Assembly (NCBI RefSeq): GCF_014145665.1
Contig: NZ_JACHTD010000019.1
Location: 1 to 51,345, forward strand
Length of the DNA: 51,345 nucleotides
Direction of reading: 5' to 3'
From: Myroides sp. NP-2
Lineage (GTDB): Bacteria; Bacteroidota; Bacteroidia; Flavobacteriales; Flavobacteriaceae
Numbering within the stretch: the first letter of the stretch is position 1; each line of letters starts with the position of its first letter. The position numbers and the translations under genes are program-made. Of the stretch, positions 7,515-16,092 are shown one piece after another. The notes under the pieces are model-generated. The model was not told the origin of the DNA. It saw only the letters and a list, made by a program, of their open reading frames with translations, and ran no database searches.

Positions 7515-8477
7515 ATGCTTAATAAAACATTATTATTGATGCTATTTTCTGTAGTGTCATCATACGGACAAATTACAACTACTAAAGTACCTCAACAGGT
7601 TGAAATTGCAGATGAAAAACCTTATGATGGGTCTAAGAATTTTTTAGGAAAAGATGTTCGTAAGTATATTGGGGAGGAACTTTATCTAAATGGTAAACGT
7701 AAAGGAATGCAATATTCTGGATATGAGGGTTTTTTGAATAATTACAAGAAAAAAGATATTTTAAACGAATCAAATATTTATAAATGTTGTGATGGTTTTC
7801 ATTCGAAATATAATGAACTGACAGGAAAATATTTTGTTGTTTTAGATGTTATACCTCACCCAGAGGCATCAACTTCAGAATATTTATACAAAAATGTTTC
7901 TTTTTTGAAATTAGAAGAAAAAGAAAGTAAGGATATAGTTTATTTTAAATACAATAGTGAATACGAACATAGTTTTCCTTTTATTTCTGTTAGACACTTT
8001 AATAAAGTTAGAGAATCAGAGAAAGGAAAAAAATTTGTGATTAGAGGTTTTAATTGGTCATTACCTGATTTAATGGTTGATAAAAACACAGGTAAAGCAA
8101 TAGAGGATTTTACTGCGGGAAGTATTTGGGAGTGTATTGACATAACAATTGAAGAAAAAGATTTTAAACTCGCACTTGTTCTTAAAAATAGTAAAGGTGA
8201 GGAAGTATTATTGAAAAGAATGTTTTCGCAATTGCCGTCATTTGTATTTTCATTAGAGTCTGCGGAATTGTATAAAAAGAAGTTTGGTAGTGAAAATTGG
8301 ACAAAAATTGTAGGAGGAAACGTCTCTTTAGGAATGACAAAAGAAATGTGTGAAGTGTCTTGGGGTAAACCAAAGAAGATTAATCGTACAACTACTTTAG
8401 AAGGAGATTCTGAACAATGGGTATATTCAGATAATTACTTATATTTTGATAAAGAAATTTTAACAGCAATACAATAG
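7515..8477 (+). CDS. Secreted protein with C-terminal BamE/SmpA-like segment (element cargo)
   Basis: A 320-residue exported protein (signal peptide MLNKTLLLMLFSVVSSYG before QIT). The central part has no family I know; it includes NIYKCCDGF with adjacent cysteines and long strand-rich stretches. The C-terminus (about 265-320) has VGGNVSLGMTKEMCEVSWGKPKKI, a threonine-rich turn, EQWVY and YLYF, the pattern of SmpA/OmlA (BamE)-like folds, G-M-[ST]-x-x-[EM]-V...W-G-x-P. It is paired with the preceding secreted protein and closes the element's gene row. An envelope role is inferred. Confidence 0.6.
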   Translation: MLNKTLLLMLFSVVSSYGQITTTKVPQQVEIADEKPYDGSKNFLGKDVRKYIGEELYLNGKRKGMQYSGYEGFLNNYKKKDILNESNIYKCCDGFHSKYNELTGKYFVVLDVIPHPEASTSEYLYKNVSFLKLEEKESKDIVYFKYNSEYEHSFPFISVRHFNKVRESEKGKKFVIRGFNWSLPDLMVDKNTGKAIEDFTAGSIWECIDITIEEKDFKLALVLKNSKGEEVLLKRMFSQLPSFVFSLESAELYKKKFGSENWTKIVGGNVSLGMTKEMCEVSWGKPKKINRTTTLEGDSEQWVYSDNYLYFDKEILTAIQ

Positions 8478-8484
8478 AGAAGAT

Positions 8485-8517
8485 AAAAAAAGAGTGTCTA
8501 TAAAGGCACTCTTTTTT
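8485..8517 (+). terminator. Terminator of the element's cargo genes
   Basis: A-run plus AGAGTG ... CACTCT plus six T, with a 10-base loop, 8 bases after the stop codon. Confidence 0.8.
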
Positions 8518-8555
8518 ATTTCATACTTATTTCTATCTATATAAATTAATAAGAT

Positions 8556-8575
8556 GTTGACTAATGGTTGACTAA
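8556..8575 (+). repeat. Two phased GTTGACTAA sites (right end of element)
   Basis: GTTGACTAA at 8556-8564 and 8567-8575, again 11 bases apart. With flanking bases, 8555-8576 repeats 2507-2528 exactly over 22 bases and in the same orientation. The pair lies 46 bases inside the right att site. Confidence 0.7.
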
Positions 8576-8586
8576 AATACAAATAA

Positions 8587-8616
8587 AAAACCCTAACTAC
8601 ATAGTAATTAGGGTTT
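8587..8616 (-). terminator. Terminator of tRNA-Leu
   Basis: AAAACCCTAA on each arm with the matching TTAGGGTTTT, nearly perfect stem, 3 bases beyond the tRNA 3' end when read on the minus strand, followed by a T run. It lies inside the element, so the element supplies the tRNA's terminator. Confidence 0.75.
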
Positions 8617-8619
8617 TCG

Positions 8620-8699
8620 TGCCCGGAGTGGGAATCGAACCCACACTCCTAGGAACACGAGTTTGAGTCGTGCGCGTCTACCAATTCCGCCATCCGGGC
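8620..8699 (-). tRNA. tRNA-Leu (anticodon CAA)
   Basis: Minus-strand tRNA with acceptor arms GCCCGGA / TCCGGGC, U8-G9, D-arm GCGGAATTGGTAGACGCGC, anticodon stem CACGA / TCGTG enclosing CTCAAAC (anticodon CAA), a long variable arm typical of class II tRNAs, and T-loop GGTTCGATTCC. The discriminator is A; CCA is not encoded. It is the integration target of the element, whose right att site is its 3' end. The strong upstream promoter indicates that it is expressed. Confidence 0.95.
8622..8646. repeat. Right attachment site within tRNA-Leu
   Basis: Copy of 2356-2380. It supplies the T-arm and acceptor end of the functional tRNA, so insertion kept the gene intact. Confidence 0.85.
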
Positions 8700-8721
8700 A
8701 TTTGGTGTTGAATTGTGAGTG

Positions 8722-8751
8722 CAAATGTAAAGAAAAAAATATTCTAACAAA
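8722..8751 (-). promoter_or_regulatory. Promoter of tRNA-Leu
   Basis: On the minus strand TTTG (8748-8751), 18 bases, then TACATTTG (8722-8729), matching the vegetative consensus, 22 bases before the tRNA. Confidence 0.7.
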
Positions 8752-8792
8752 GAAAAAAATCAAAAAAATTCTATTAGTCAATTAATATTTTA

Positions 8793-8800
8793 TAAATTTG
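8793..8800 (+). promoter_or_regulatory. -7 box of prs
   Basis: TAAATTTG matches TAnnTTTG; the -33 side (around 8773) is weak. It predicts a leader of roughly 50 bases. Confidence 0.5.
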
Positions 8801-8858
8801 CATCGCTGAATTAGTATAAGGAAGCGCTAACTAACAACATAACAACTAATTAGAAAAA

Positions 8859-9800
8859 ATGTTAAATCCTGAATCAGAAGCAAAAATTTTTGCTTGTTCT
8901 CAAAGCATCGAATTAGCAGAGAAGATAGCAAAAGAATATGGAGTAGAATTGGGTAAAGTTACATTGTCACATTACAGTGATGGTGAGTTTCAGCCCTCTT
9001 TTGAAGAATCTATAAGAGGACGAAGAGTTTTCTTAGTGTGTTCTACGTTTCCATCTGCGGATAACCTAATGGAATTATTGTTGATGTGTGATGCTGCAAA
9101 AAGAGCATCAGCTAGACATATCACGGTTGTAATTCCTTATTTTGGATGGGCTAGACAAGATAGAAAGGATAAACCAAGGGTTCCAATTGGAGCTAAATTA
9201 GTAGCGAAGTTATTAGAATCAGCTGGAGCAACTCGAATCATGACTATGGATTTACACGCAGATCAAATTCAAGGATTCTTCGAAAAACCAGTGGATCATT
9301 TGTATGCTTCAACGATCTTTTTACCTTACGTAAAAAGCTTGAACATCGAGAACTTGACAATTGCATCACCAGATATGGGAGGATCAAAAAGAGCATATGC
9401 CTATTCTAAGTTTTTAAATTCGGATGTTGTAATCTGTTATAAACAAAGAAAAGAAGCAAACGTAATTGAAAAGATGGAGCTTATTGGCGAGGTGAAAGGA
9501 CGTAACGTTATCTTGGTAGACGATATGATCGATACTGGAGGAACGCTTGCTAAAGCTGCAGATATGATGTTAGAGAGAGGAGCTTTGAGCGTACGTGCAA
9601 TTTGTACGCATGCTATTCTATCAGGAAGTGCGTATGAGAAGATTGAAGAGTCTTCTTTGACAGAATTAATCGTAACCGATTCAATTCCGTTAAAAAAACC
9701 ATGTGACAAAATTAAAGTATTAAGCTGTGCACCTTTGTTTGCTGAAGTAATGCACAATGTGCAATCGAATATGTCGATTAGCCAAACATTCGTAATGTAA
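8859..9800 (+). CDS. prs: Ribose-phosphate pyrophosphokinase (PRPP synthase)
   Basis: Makes PRPP from ribose 5-phosphate and ATP for purine, pyrimidine, His, Trp and NAD synthesis. The 313-residue length is normal for class I. Seen motifs: the ATP-binding IPYFGWARQDRKDKPR region (about 92-107), the metal/ribose motif DLHADQIQGFF (131-141) and the PRPP signature VILVDDMIDTGGTL (217-230). It is followed by rplY after 27 bases, a gene pair common in Bacteroidota, so both probably share one transcript. Confidence 0.97.
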   Translation: MLNPESEAKIFACSQSIELAEKIAKEYGVELGKVTLSHYSDGEFQPSFEESIRGRRVFLVCSTFPSADNLMELLLMCDAAKRASARHITVVIPYFGWARQDRKDKPRVPIGAKLVAKLLESAGATRIMTMDLHADQIQGFFEKPVDHLYASTIFLPYVKSLNIENLTIASPDMGGSKRAYAYSKFLNSDVVICYKQRKEANVIEKMELIGEVKGRNVILVDDMIDTGGTLAKAADMMLERGALSVRAICTHAILSGSAYEKIEESSLTELIVTDSIPLKKPCDKIKVLSCAPLFAEVMHNVQSNMSISQTFVM

Positions 9801-9827
9801 ATTATTAATTAATAAATATTTAAAGTA

Positions 9828-10436
9828 ATGAAATCAATTACAATTAAAGGATCAGAAAGAGAAAGCGTAGGTAAAGTGTCTACTAAAGCCTTACGTAATG
9901 CTGGAATGGTTCCTTGCGTAGTATACGGAGGAGAACAATCAGCAATCCACTTCACAGCAGAAGAGAAAGCATTCAAAAGTTTAGTTTACACTCCGAACGT
10001 ACACACTGTTGTGATTGAATTAGAAGGTGGTAAAAAAATCAATGCAATTTTACAAGATATTCAGTTCCACCCGGTATCTGACAAAATCTTACACATCGAT
10101 TTCTACCAATTATTCGACGATAAAGAAATCACTTTAGAAGTGCCTATCAAAATTTCAGGTAACTCTAAAGGAGTTATGGCTGGGGGTGTATTAAACATCA
10201 ACAACCGTAAATTAAAAGTTAGAGCTTTACCAGCTAACTTACCTGACTTCGTAGAAGTAAACATTTCTGACTTAGAAATGGGGAATAAATTATACGTTAC
10301 AGACATTAAAACGGATAACTATAAATTGTTACACCCAGATAACACAGTAGTGTGTCAAGTGAGAATTTCTCGTGCAGCGATGAAAGCAGCTCAAGAAGCA
10401 GCAAAAGCAGCAAAAGCACCTGCAAAGAAAAAATAA
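9828..10436 (+). CDS. rplY: 50S ribosomal protein L25 / general stress protein Ctc
   Basis: Binds 5S rRNA in the large subunit. The 202-residue form is the two-domain Ctc/TL5 type: an N-terminal L25 beta-barrel ([16 protein letters not shown], then [14 protein letters not shown]) and a C-terminal beta domain (from about 95, with [20 protein letters not shown] and [15 protein letters not shown]). It ends in an Ala/Lys tail. It lies downstream of prs, with a terminator 22 bases after the stop. Confidence 0.95.
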   Translation: MKSITIKGSERESVGKVSTKALRNAGMVPCVVYGGEQSAIHFTAEEKAFKSLVYTPNVHTVVIELEGGKKINAILQDIQFHPVSDKILHIDFYQLFDDKEITLEVPIKISGNSKGVMAGGVLNINNRKLKVRALPANLPDFVEVNISDLEMGNKLYVTDIKTDNYKLLHPDNTVVCQVRISRAAMKAAQEAAKAAKAPAKKK

Positions 10437-10457
10437 TTGTAGACGCTATATTATATT

Positions 10458-10491
10458 TAAAAGCGCTTGTATTTGTACAAGCGCTTTTTTT
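10458..10491 (+). terminator. Terminator of prs-rplY
   Basis: AAAGCGCTTGTA / TACAAGCGCTTT, a perfect 12-bp stem with TTTG loop, followed by T run. Confidence 0.9.
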
Positions 10492-10531
10492 ATTTGTGCG
10501 AAATAACTTATGGAATGTCTTGTCTTTACGT

Positions 10532-10539
10532 TATTTTTG
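10532..10539 (+). promoter_or_regulatory. -7 box of pth
   Basis: TATTTTTG matches TAnnTTTG, 28 bases before the start codon; no clear -33. Confidence 0.45.
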
Positions 10540-10566
10540 TACGTTAAAAATTAGTCAGAGAATACA

Positions 10567-11133
10567 ATGAAAAAGTTTTTAATTGTCGGTTTAGGAAATA
10601 TTGGTGCGGAGTATATTCACACCCGTCATAATATTGGATTTAAGGTTGTGGATCAAGTGGCCCGTGATTTGGGTGGCGATTGGCAAACGGTGAAATTAGG
10701 TAGCTTGGCTGAAGTAAAAGTGAAAGGGAGAACGTTGTTGTTACTAAAACCCAATACCTATATGAATTTAAGCGGAAAAGCTGTTCAATATTGGATGCAA
10801 AAAGAGAATATTCCCTTAGAGCAAATTTTGATCGTAACGGATGATTTAAATATTCCATTTGGAACGATTCGAATCAAAGCCAAAGGATCCGATGGAGGGC
10901 ATAATGGATTGAAGAGTATTCAAGCCGTTTTAGCCAATACGAATTATCCGCGTTTTCGATTTGGAATTAGCGATGAATTTAAGAAAGGACAGCAAGTGGA
11001 TTATGTTTTGGGTGAATGGTCTGCAGAGGAGAAAGAAAAGCTTGTAGAGCGCCTAGAAACGTCTTCTAAGGCTATTCAAGAGTTTGCTTTGGGCGGATTA
11101 AACAATGCGATGAATATGTACAACGCCAAGTAA
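10567..11133 (+). CDS. pth: Peptidyl-tRNA hydrolase
   Basis: Releases tRNA from peptidyl-tRNA dropped by stalled ribosomes. The 188-residue product has the usual length and motifs: GLGNIGAEYIHTRHNIGF (8-25, with catalytic His21), LLKPNTYMNLSG (about 59-70), the DDLNIPFG loop (Asp near 93) and KGSDGGHNGLKSI. It stands alone between two terminators with its own -7 box. Confidence 0.97.
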   Translation: MKKFLIVGLGNIGAEYIHTRHNIGFKVVDQVARDLGGDWQTVKLGSLAEVKVKGRTLLLLKPNTYMNLSGKAVQYWMQKENIPLEQILIVTDDLNIPFGTIRIKAKGSDGGHNGLKSIQAVLANTNYPRFRFGISDEFKKGQQVDYVLGEWSAEEKEKLVERLETSSKAIQEFALGGLNNAMNMYNAK

Positions 11134-11146
11134 GGCAATATGCAAT

Positions 11147-11185
11147 AAAAAAAGGAATGAGTTTAAGGAACTCATTCCTTTTTTA
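11147..11185 (+). terminator. Terminator of pth
   Basis: AAGGAATGAGTT / AACTCATTCCTT stem flanked by A and T runs, so it is bidirectional in form. Confidence 0.85.
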
Positions 11186-11219
11186 TTTACAGTCAACCGC
11201 ACACCGTCAACTGTAAACA

Positions 11220-11246
11220 AAAAAAGAGCCACTGGCTCTTTTTTTT
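11220..11246 (-). terminator. Terminator of aspS
   Basis: AAAAAGAGCC-ACT-GGCTCTTTTT; on the minus strand the hairpin starts at the aspS stop codon itself and ends in T run. Confidence 0.8.
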
Positions 11247-12993
11247 ATGCTTTAATAGCGATGTGTAATTCTTCTAATTGTTCTGGACGGATGGCACTAG
11301 GTGCATCAATCATTACGTCTCTTCCTGAGTTGTTTTTAGGGAAGGCAATGAAATCGCGAATCGTTTCTTGTCCGCCTAAAATAGCTACTAAACGGTCCAA
11401 ACCGAAAGCTAATCCTCCGTGTGGTGGTGCACCATATTGGAAAGCATTCATCAAGAATCCAAATTGTTTTTCCGCTTCTTCTTTAGAGAATCCCAAGTGT
11501 TTAAACATCAATTCTTGTGTTGCTTTATCGTGAATACGAATAGAACCTCCACCAATTTCATTTCCGTTTAAGACCATGTCATAGGCGTTTGCACGAACCT
11601 TTCCTGGATCTGTATCTAGCAATGCCATATCTTCTTTTTTAGGAGAAGTAAATGGATGGTGCATCGCAAAATAGCGTCCTGATTCTTCATCCCACTCGAA
11701 TAGAGGGAAGTCAATCACCCATAAAGGAGCAAATTCATCGGCTTTTCTCAAGCCCAATCTATTTCCTAGTTCCATGCGAAGTGCACTTAATTGTGCTCTA
11801 GTCTTATTTGCAGGACCTGAAAGAATGAAGATAATATCTCCAGTTTGTGCACCTGTAATAGTTGCCCATTGCTTCAAATCTTCTTGATCATAGAACTTGT
11901 CTACCGATGATTTGAAAGAGCCATCAGCTTCACATTTACAGTATACCATACCTGAGGCACCTACTTGTGGGCGTTTTACCCAGTCAATTAGAGCGTCGAT
12001 TTCTTTTCTAGTATAGGCTGCTCCACCAGGTACTGCAATCCCTACTACTAATTCAGCGCTGTTGAAAACACCAAATTCTTTGTGTTGAGCTACAGCATTT
12101 AACTCACCGAATTTCATTCCAAAACGAATATCTGGTTTGTCATTTCCATAGGTACGCATGGCTTCTTCAAAAGTCATTCGTGGGAATTTGTCAATTTCAA
12201 CCCCGTGAATAGATTTTAACAGATGTTTGGTCATTCCTTCAAAAGTATCCATTACATCTTCTTGGTCTACGAATGCCATTTCACAGTCAATCTGTGTAAA
12301 TTCAGGCTGTCTATCTGCACGTAAATCCTCATCGCGGAAACATCTCACGATTTGGAAGTAACGATCCATACCTCCGACCATCAACAATTGTTTGAAGGTT
12401 TGTGGAGATTGTGGCAAGGCGTAAAATTGACCTGGATTCATGCGAGAAGGTACGATAAAATCACGAGCCCCTTCTGGCGTAGAACTGATTAAATAAGGTG
12501 TTTCTACTTCACAGAAATCTTGTGCTGAAAGGTAATTACGCACTTCTTGTGCTACTTTATGTCTGAAAAGTAAACTGTTTTTTACCGGGTTTCTACGAAT
12601 ATCCAAGTAGCGATATTTCATGCGAATATCTTCTCCACCATCTGTTTCATCTTCAATAGTGAAAGGCGGAACACTCGATTCGTTTAAAATCGTTAGTGAC
12701 TCAACTAAAATCTCAATATCCCCTGTTGGCATATTTGGATTTTTTGATGCGCGTTCGATAACCGTTCCTGTTACTTGAATCACATACTCACGGCCTAAGT
12801 TTTTTGCCGTTTCAAAAACAGTTTTATCTGTTCGCTCTGCGTCAAAAATCAACTGTGTTATGCCGTAACGATCGCGTAAGTCAACCCAAATCATAAAGCC
12901 TTTATCACGGTGTTTACTCACCCAGCCAGACAGGGTAACTGTTGTATTTATATCAGAAGCACTTAGTGCTCCACAAGTATGAGTTCTATACAT
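11245..12993 (-). CDS. aspS: Aspartyl-tRNA synthetase
   Basis: Charges tRNA-Asp. The 582-residue bacterial-type enzyme has an N-terminal OB anticodon-binding domain (from [14 protein letters not shown]), the class II motif 2 [16 protein letters not shown], a GAD insertion domain (about 290-410) and motif 3 [15 protein letters not shown] near the C-terminus. Length and motif order are those of the bacterial type. Whether it is discriminating or not cannot be told without alignment. It has its own promoter and terminator. Confidence 0.98.
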   Translation of the reverse strand: MYRTHTCGALSASDINTTVTLSGWVSKHRDKGFMIWVDLRDRYGITQLIFDAERTDKTVFETAKNLGREYVIQVTGTVIERASKNPNMPTGDIEILVESLTILNESSVPPFTIEDETDGGEDIRMKYRYLDIRRNPVKNSLLFRHKVAQEVRNYLSAQDFCEVETPYLISSTPEGARDFIVPSRMNPGQFYALPQSPQTFKQLLMVGGMDRYFQIVRCFRDEDLRADRQPEFTQIDCEMAFVDQEDVMDTFEGMTKHLLKSIHGVEIDKFPRMTFEEAMRTYGNDKPDIRFGMKFGELNAVAQHKEFGVFNSAELVVGIAVPGGAAYTRKEIDALIDWVKRPQVGASGMVYCKCEADGSFKSSVDKFYDQEDLKQWATITGAQTGDIIFILSGPANKTRAQLSALRMELGNRLGLRKADEFAPLWVIDFPLFEWDEESGRYFAMHHPFTSPKKEDMALLDTDPGKVRANAYDMVLNGNEIGGGSIRIHDKATQELMFKHLGFSKEEAEKQFGFLMNAFQYGAPPHGGLAFGLDRLVAILGGQETIRDFIAFPKNNSGRDVMIDAPSAIRPEQLEELHIAIKA

Positions 12994-13011
12994 GGTAAAA
13001 AATTATTTCTG

Positions 13012-13019
13012 CAAATTTA
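13012..13019 (-). promoter_or_regulatory. -7 box of aspS
   Basis: Minus-strand TAAATTTG, 18 bases upstream of the start codon; -33 not clear. Confidence 0.5.
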
Positions 13020-13069
13020 TAAACTTATTGTGAATCGCGGGTCTTTTGCTAGTAGAATGTAGTTGTAAA

Positions 13070-14242
13070 CTATTGAATTTCTTGTGGCAAAGATGCTTCT
13101 CTTTTTTTAAATTGAATAAATAGATAGGCGAGCATAGCGCCGCATAAGGCCATTCCAGCACCAACCCATTCAGGAGAGTTATATCCAAAGCCCATCGTAA
13201 TTGGAATTCCTCCTAGAAAAGCACCAAGGGCATTCCCAATATTAAAACAGGCCTGTCCTGCTGATGCCGCTAACATTTCCGAACCTTTGGCATTTTTGAT
13301 CAACAACATTTGTAGAGGCGAACCGATGGTAAAGGCAACTAGTCCGGTTACCAAAGACATGGCATAAGCCATCCATTGAATATGAACTGTATAGTACACG
13401 ATAATCAAACAAGCGGCCATCAAAGTAAAGGAGACAATTACTGCTTTTGCTGGAGAAAAGGTATCCGCAATTTTTCCACCAACAAAATTACCTAAAAACA
13501 TACCTAACCCTACTAAAGTCATGATAATGGGAATATTTGCTTCGGGAATCAAGGCAATATTGGTCATCATTGGTGCGATATAGCTGATCCAGGCAAAAAG
13601 TCCCCCAGTACCAATAGAAATTAGCGCGACTAAAATCCAGGCAATTGGCGTTTTGAAAAAGGCCATTTGTTTTTTGGTATTGGTGGTAGTATCTGCTTGT
13701 AGTTTGGGAATCCAAAAGTAAATGGCGAGTGTAGTTAATACACCCATTGAGGCAATTAATGCATATGCTTCACGCCAAGTGTAATGTTGTCCGATCCAGG
13801 TGCTTAAGGGCACTCCAACGAGGTTGGCCGTAGTTAATCCAGCAAACATGATGGAAACCGCTTGGGCTTCTTTTCCTTTTTGGGCGAGTTGTGTAGCTAC
13901 CACTGATCCTACACCAAAAAAGGCTCCGTGCGGCAACCCAGACATAAAGCGCGTAGCGATTAAGGTCGAATATGAAGGTGAGAGTACAAAAAGAACGTGG
14001 AAAACAGAAAATAACAACATCAAGGCCATTAACGTTTTATGCGGGGCAAATTTATTGGATGACATAACCAATAATGGAGCACCAACCACTACTCCTAAGG
14101 CATAGGTTGAGATAAAATTTCCTGCTTTTGGAATGGATATGCCTAAGTCATTTGCAATTTCGGGCAAAAGGCCCATCATCGAAAATTCGGTCATACCGAT
14201 GGCTAGTCCACCAACAGCTAGAGCTAATAAGCTTTTATTCAT
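13070..14242 (-). CDS. MFS transporter (DHA1 family, AraJ-like)
   Basis: A 390-residue, 12-helix inner-membrane transporter. The N-terminus MNKSLLALAVGGLAIGMTEF leads into the first helix, then GLLPEIANDLGISIPKAG and STYALGVVVGAPLL, the pattern of the AraJ/DHA1 sugar-efflux and drug-efflux group; RFMSGLPHGAFFG is the motif after helix 4. The start at 14242 is chosen because the longer frame (14296) overlaps the upstream oxidoreductase and adds a basic stretch before helix 1. It lies 20 bases after namA, so the two are probably co-transcribed. Substrate unknown. Confidence 0.9.
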   Translation of the reverse strand: MNKSLLALAVGGLAIGMTEFSMMGLLPEIANDLGISIPKAGNFISTYALGVVVGAPLLVMSSNKFAPHKTLMALMLLFSVFHVLFVLSPSYSTLIATRFMSGLPHGAFFGVGSVVATQLAQKGKEAQAVSIMFAGLTTANLVGVPLSTWIGQHYTWREAYALIASMGVLTTLAIYFWIPKLQADTTTNTKKQMAFFKTPIAWILVALISIGTGGLFAWISYIAPMMTNIALIPEANIPIIMTLVGLGMFLGNFVGGKIADTFSPAKAVIVSFTLMAACLIIVYYTVHIQWMAYAMSLVTGLVAFTIGSPLQMLLIKNAKGSEMLAASAGQACFNIGNALGAFLGGIPITMGFGYNSPEWVGAGMALCGAMLAYLFIQFKKREASLPQEIQ

Positions 14243-14262
14243 TGAAAATATGTAAAATTTAA

Positions 14263-15327
14263 TTATTCTTTTCCTCTTTCGTATTGAGAAGCCCATGGAA
14301 TTTCTTCATCAAGTTGAGCCGATGCCGTCATAACAAAATGAGGATCTCGTAAAAATTCGCGACCCAATAAAATCAGGTCCGCTTTGTTTTGTTGTAAAAT
14401 GTCTTCCGCTTGTTGACCCGTTTTAATTTCTCCAACGGTTCCTACAATTAATGAAGTATTGGTTTTTATTTCAGAGGCAAAGGGTACTTGATAGTTTGGG
14501 CCCGTGGTTATTTGCTGATGGCGTACACCACCACCACTACTTACATCAATAACTTCAACTCCTTTGTCTTGCAATATTTTGGCAAGTGCAACACTTTCTT
14601 CCATATTCCACCCTCCTTCAGCCCAATCTGTTGCTGAGATTCTCACCCATAGGCTTTGAGTCGTGAGTAGGGGTTGTATCGCATCGATAATCTCCAGTAA
14701 AAATCGAATTCTATTCTCAAAACTTCCACCATATTCGTCCCTTCTTGTATTGATTAAGGGCGAAAAGAACTGATGGATGAGATAGCCATGTGCTCCATGC
14801 AGTTCTATAATCTCATAGCCCGCTGTAATGGCACGACGAGTGGCTTGTTTAAAAGCCTCTACTGTTTGGGCAATAGCCATTTTGGTTAGCGCAACAGGCG
14901 GATGATCTTTTTCATTAAATGCTAGTGTTGACGGTCCTACAGTTTGCCATCCATTAGGTTGGTTGGGAGCAATCTGGTCTCGTGTAATCCACGGTTTTTC
15001 ACAGCTGGCTTTGCGTCCCGCATGTGCCAATTGAATCCCTGGAATGCAGTTTTGCTCTTTGATAAACTGCGTGATTTCCTCTAGTTTTTCGATATGAGCG
15101 TCTGACCAAATTCCCAAATCTCCATAGGTAATCCGCCCTTCAGGAACAACAGCTGTGGCTTCTTGAATTACCGCTGCCGCTTGTCCTATGGCAAATTGCC
15201 CTAAATGAACCAAGTGCCAATTGTTTGCAAAACCGTCTGTAGCCGTGTATTGACACATGGGCGAAACTACTAGCCTATTTTTTAATGTATGGTGTTTTAA
15301 TGCAAGTGAACTAAATAATTTTCTCAT
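14263..15327 (-). CDS. namA: NADPH:flavin oxidoreductase, old yellow enzyme family (YqjM/NamA type)
   Basis: An FMN enzyme reducing activated C=C bonds in enones and toxic electrophiles. The 354-residue sequence follows the YqjM branch closely: SPMCQYT with the redox-sensing Cys25, the HAGRK motif, HGAHGYLIHQFFSPL, TRRDEYGGSFENR, and a C-terminal GREFLRDPHF...QYERG. Length is normal. The gene lies between the terminator of the DtxR gene and the MFS gene, so oxidoreductase plus exporter form an electrophile-response-like pair, which is an inference. Confidence 0.95.
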   Translation of the reverse strand: MRKLFSSLALKHHTLKNRLVVSPMCQYTATDGFANNWHLVHLGQFAIGQAAAVIQEATAVVPEGRITYGDLGIWSDAHIEKLEEITQFIKEQNCIPGIQLAHAGRKASCEKPWITRDQIAPNQPNGWQTVGPSTLAFNEKDHPPVALTKMAIAQTVEAFKQATRRAITAGYEIIELHGAHGYLIHQFFSPLINTRRDEYGGSFENRIRFLLEIIDAIQPLLTTQSLWVRISATDWAEGGWNMEESVALAKILQDKGVEVIDVSSGGGVRHQQITTGPNYQVPFASEIKTNTSLIVGTVGEIKTGQQAEDILQQNKADLILLGREFLRDPHFVMTASAQLDEEIPWASQYERGKE

Positions 15328-15350
15328 GATCTCTTGTTGGTATGTTGATA

Positions 15351-15377
15351 AAAAAAAGCTTACTGGGGAGTAAGCCT
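15351..15377 (-). terminator. Terminator of the DtxR-family gene
   Basis: On the minus strand GCTTACT-CCCC-AGTAAGC followed by eight T, just after the stop codon of the regulator. Confidence 0.8.
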
Positions 15378-15382
15378 TGCAA

Positions 15383-16039
15383 TTATTTTAATTGTACAAA
15401 AAGATTATTTGCAATCTTCTTCGTAATAGTAATTCTACTACCGTTGATCTCAATTAAATACGATTGATCAAAAGGTTCAATTTCTAAAATTACAATCTCA
15501 CTGCCTAAAGCGATTTTTTGCTTATCTAAATATTGTAGAAACTCGGCGGAAGAATCTTTGACCCCCACACAGATTACCGTTTGTTGAATCTTTATTTCCG
15601 CTAATAATTTTTTCTTGATTTGCTTAATTTCCCCTTTTGCATTGGGAATCGGATCTCCATGGGGATCTTCTGTTGGAAAACCAAGGTAAGCTTCCAGCTT
15701 ATTGATCAATTTTTCCGATTTAATGTGCTCTAACTCTTCTGCTACATCGTGTACTTCATCCCAGCTAAAACCTAATTTCTCCACTAAGAATACCTCCCAT
15801 AAACGGTGCTTACGCACAATCATCTTTGCCGCTAACAGCCCCTCTGAAGTTAATCGAACCCCCTGATACTTTTGATAGGTCACCAGTTTTTTCTCGTTCA
15901 ATTTTTTGATCATGTCCGTAACGGAAGACGCTTTAGTTTCTATTCGCGCAGCAATGGCATTGGTAGAAATTCCGTTTTCTTCCCCTTGGGACAAGTGAAA
16001 AATTGTTTTCAAGTAGTTTTCTTCTGAATACGTAAGCAT
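15383..16039 (-). CDS. DtxR/MntR-family metal-dependent transcriptional regulator
   Basis: A 218-residue repressor starting at MLTYSEENYLKTIFHLS; eight more codons upstream are possible but atypical. Order: winged HTH (about 1-65, with ISTNAIAARIETKASSVTDMIKKL), metal-binding and dimerisation helices (HRLWEVFLVEKLGFSWDEVHDVAEELEHI), a bridging segment with HGDPIPN, and a C-terminal FeoA/SH3-like domain. DtxR/IdeR sense Fe(II), MntR senses Mn(II); which applies here is not decided. It diverges from a TonB receptor with a 101-base shared region containing a TTTAG-N6-CTAAA palindrome. Confidence 0.93.
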   Translation of the reverse strand: MLTYSEENYLKTIFHLSQGEENGISTNAIAARIETKASSVTDMIKKLNEKKLVTYQKYQGVRLTSEGLLAAKMIVRKHRLWEVFLVEKLGFSWDEVHDVAEELEHIKSEKLINKLEAYLGFPTEDPHGDPIPNAKGEIKQIKKKLLAEIKIQQTVICVGVKDSSAEFLQYLDKQKIALGSEIVILEIEPFDQSYLIEINGSRITITKKIANNLFVQLK

Positions 16040-16092
16040 GGAGTAATTTTTTATAAAATACAAATTTACAATTTTTTTATTGAAATTATATT

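Larger units (their letters stand above)
2356..8646. mobile_element. 6.3-kb integrated element in tRNA-Leu(CAA)
   Basis: A 25-bp perfect direct repeat (2356-2380 and 8622-8646) is the 3' end of the tRNA-Leu gene at 8620-8699, so an integrase has inserted the element into the tRNA 3' end. Just inside the left att site sits a tyrosine recombinase. The element also holds a HTH/excisionase-like gene, a putative replication initiator, two unknown genes and two secreted-protein genes. All seven genes point right. The DNA is visibly more AT-rich than the flanks. No relaxase, conjugation or capsid gene is seen, so it is either an integrative element mobilised by helpers, a plasmid-like integron of the replicative type, or a reduced phage. 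Confidence 0.85.

Noticed and set aside
11186..11217. TTTACAGT ... ACTGTAAA inverted repeat between pth and aspS terminators
   Set aside because: Short arms with a 16-base loop that merely join two real terminators; no sign of a separate function.
13003..13188. Additional small gene between aspS and the MFS gene
   Set aside because: Frame overlaps the MFS coding region and carries the aspS promoter; no independent support.
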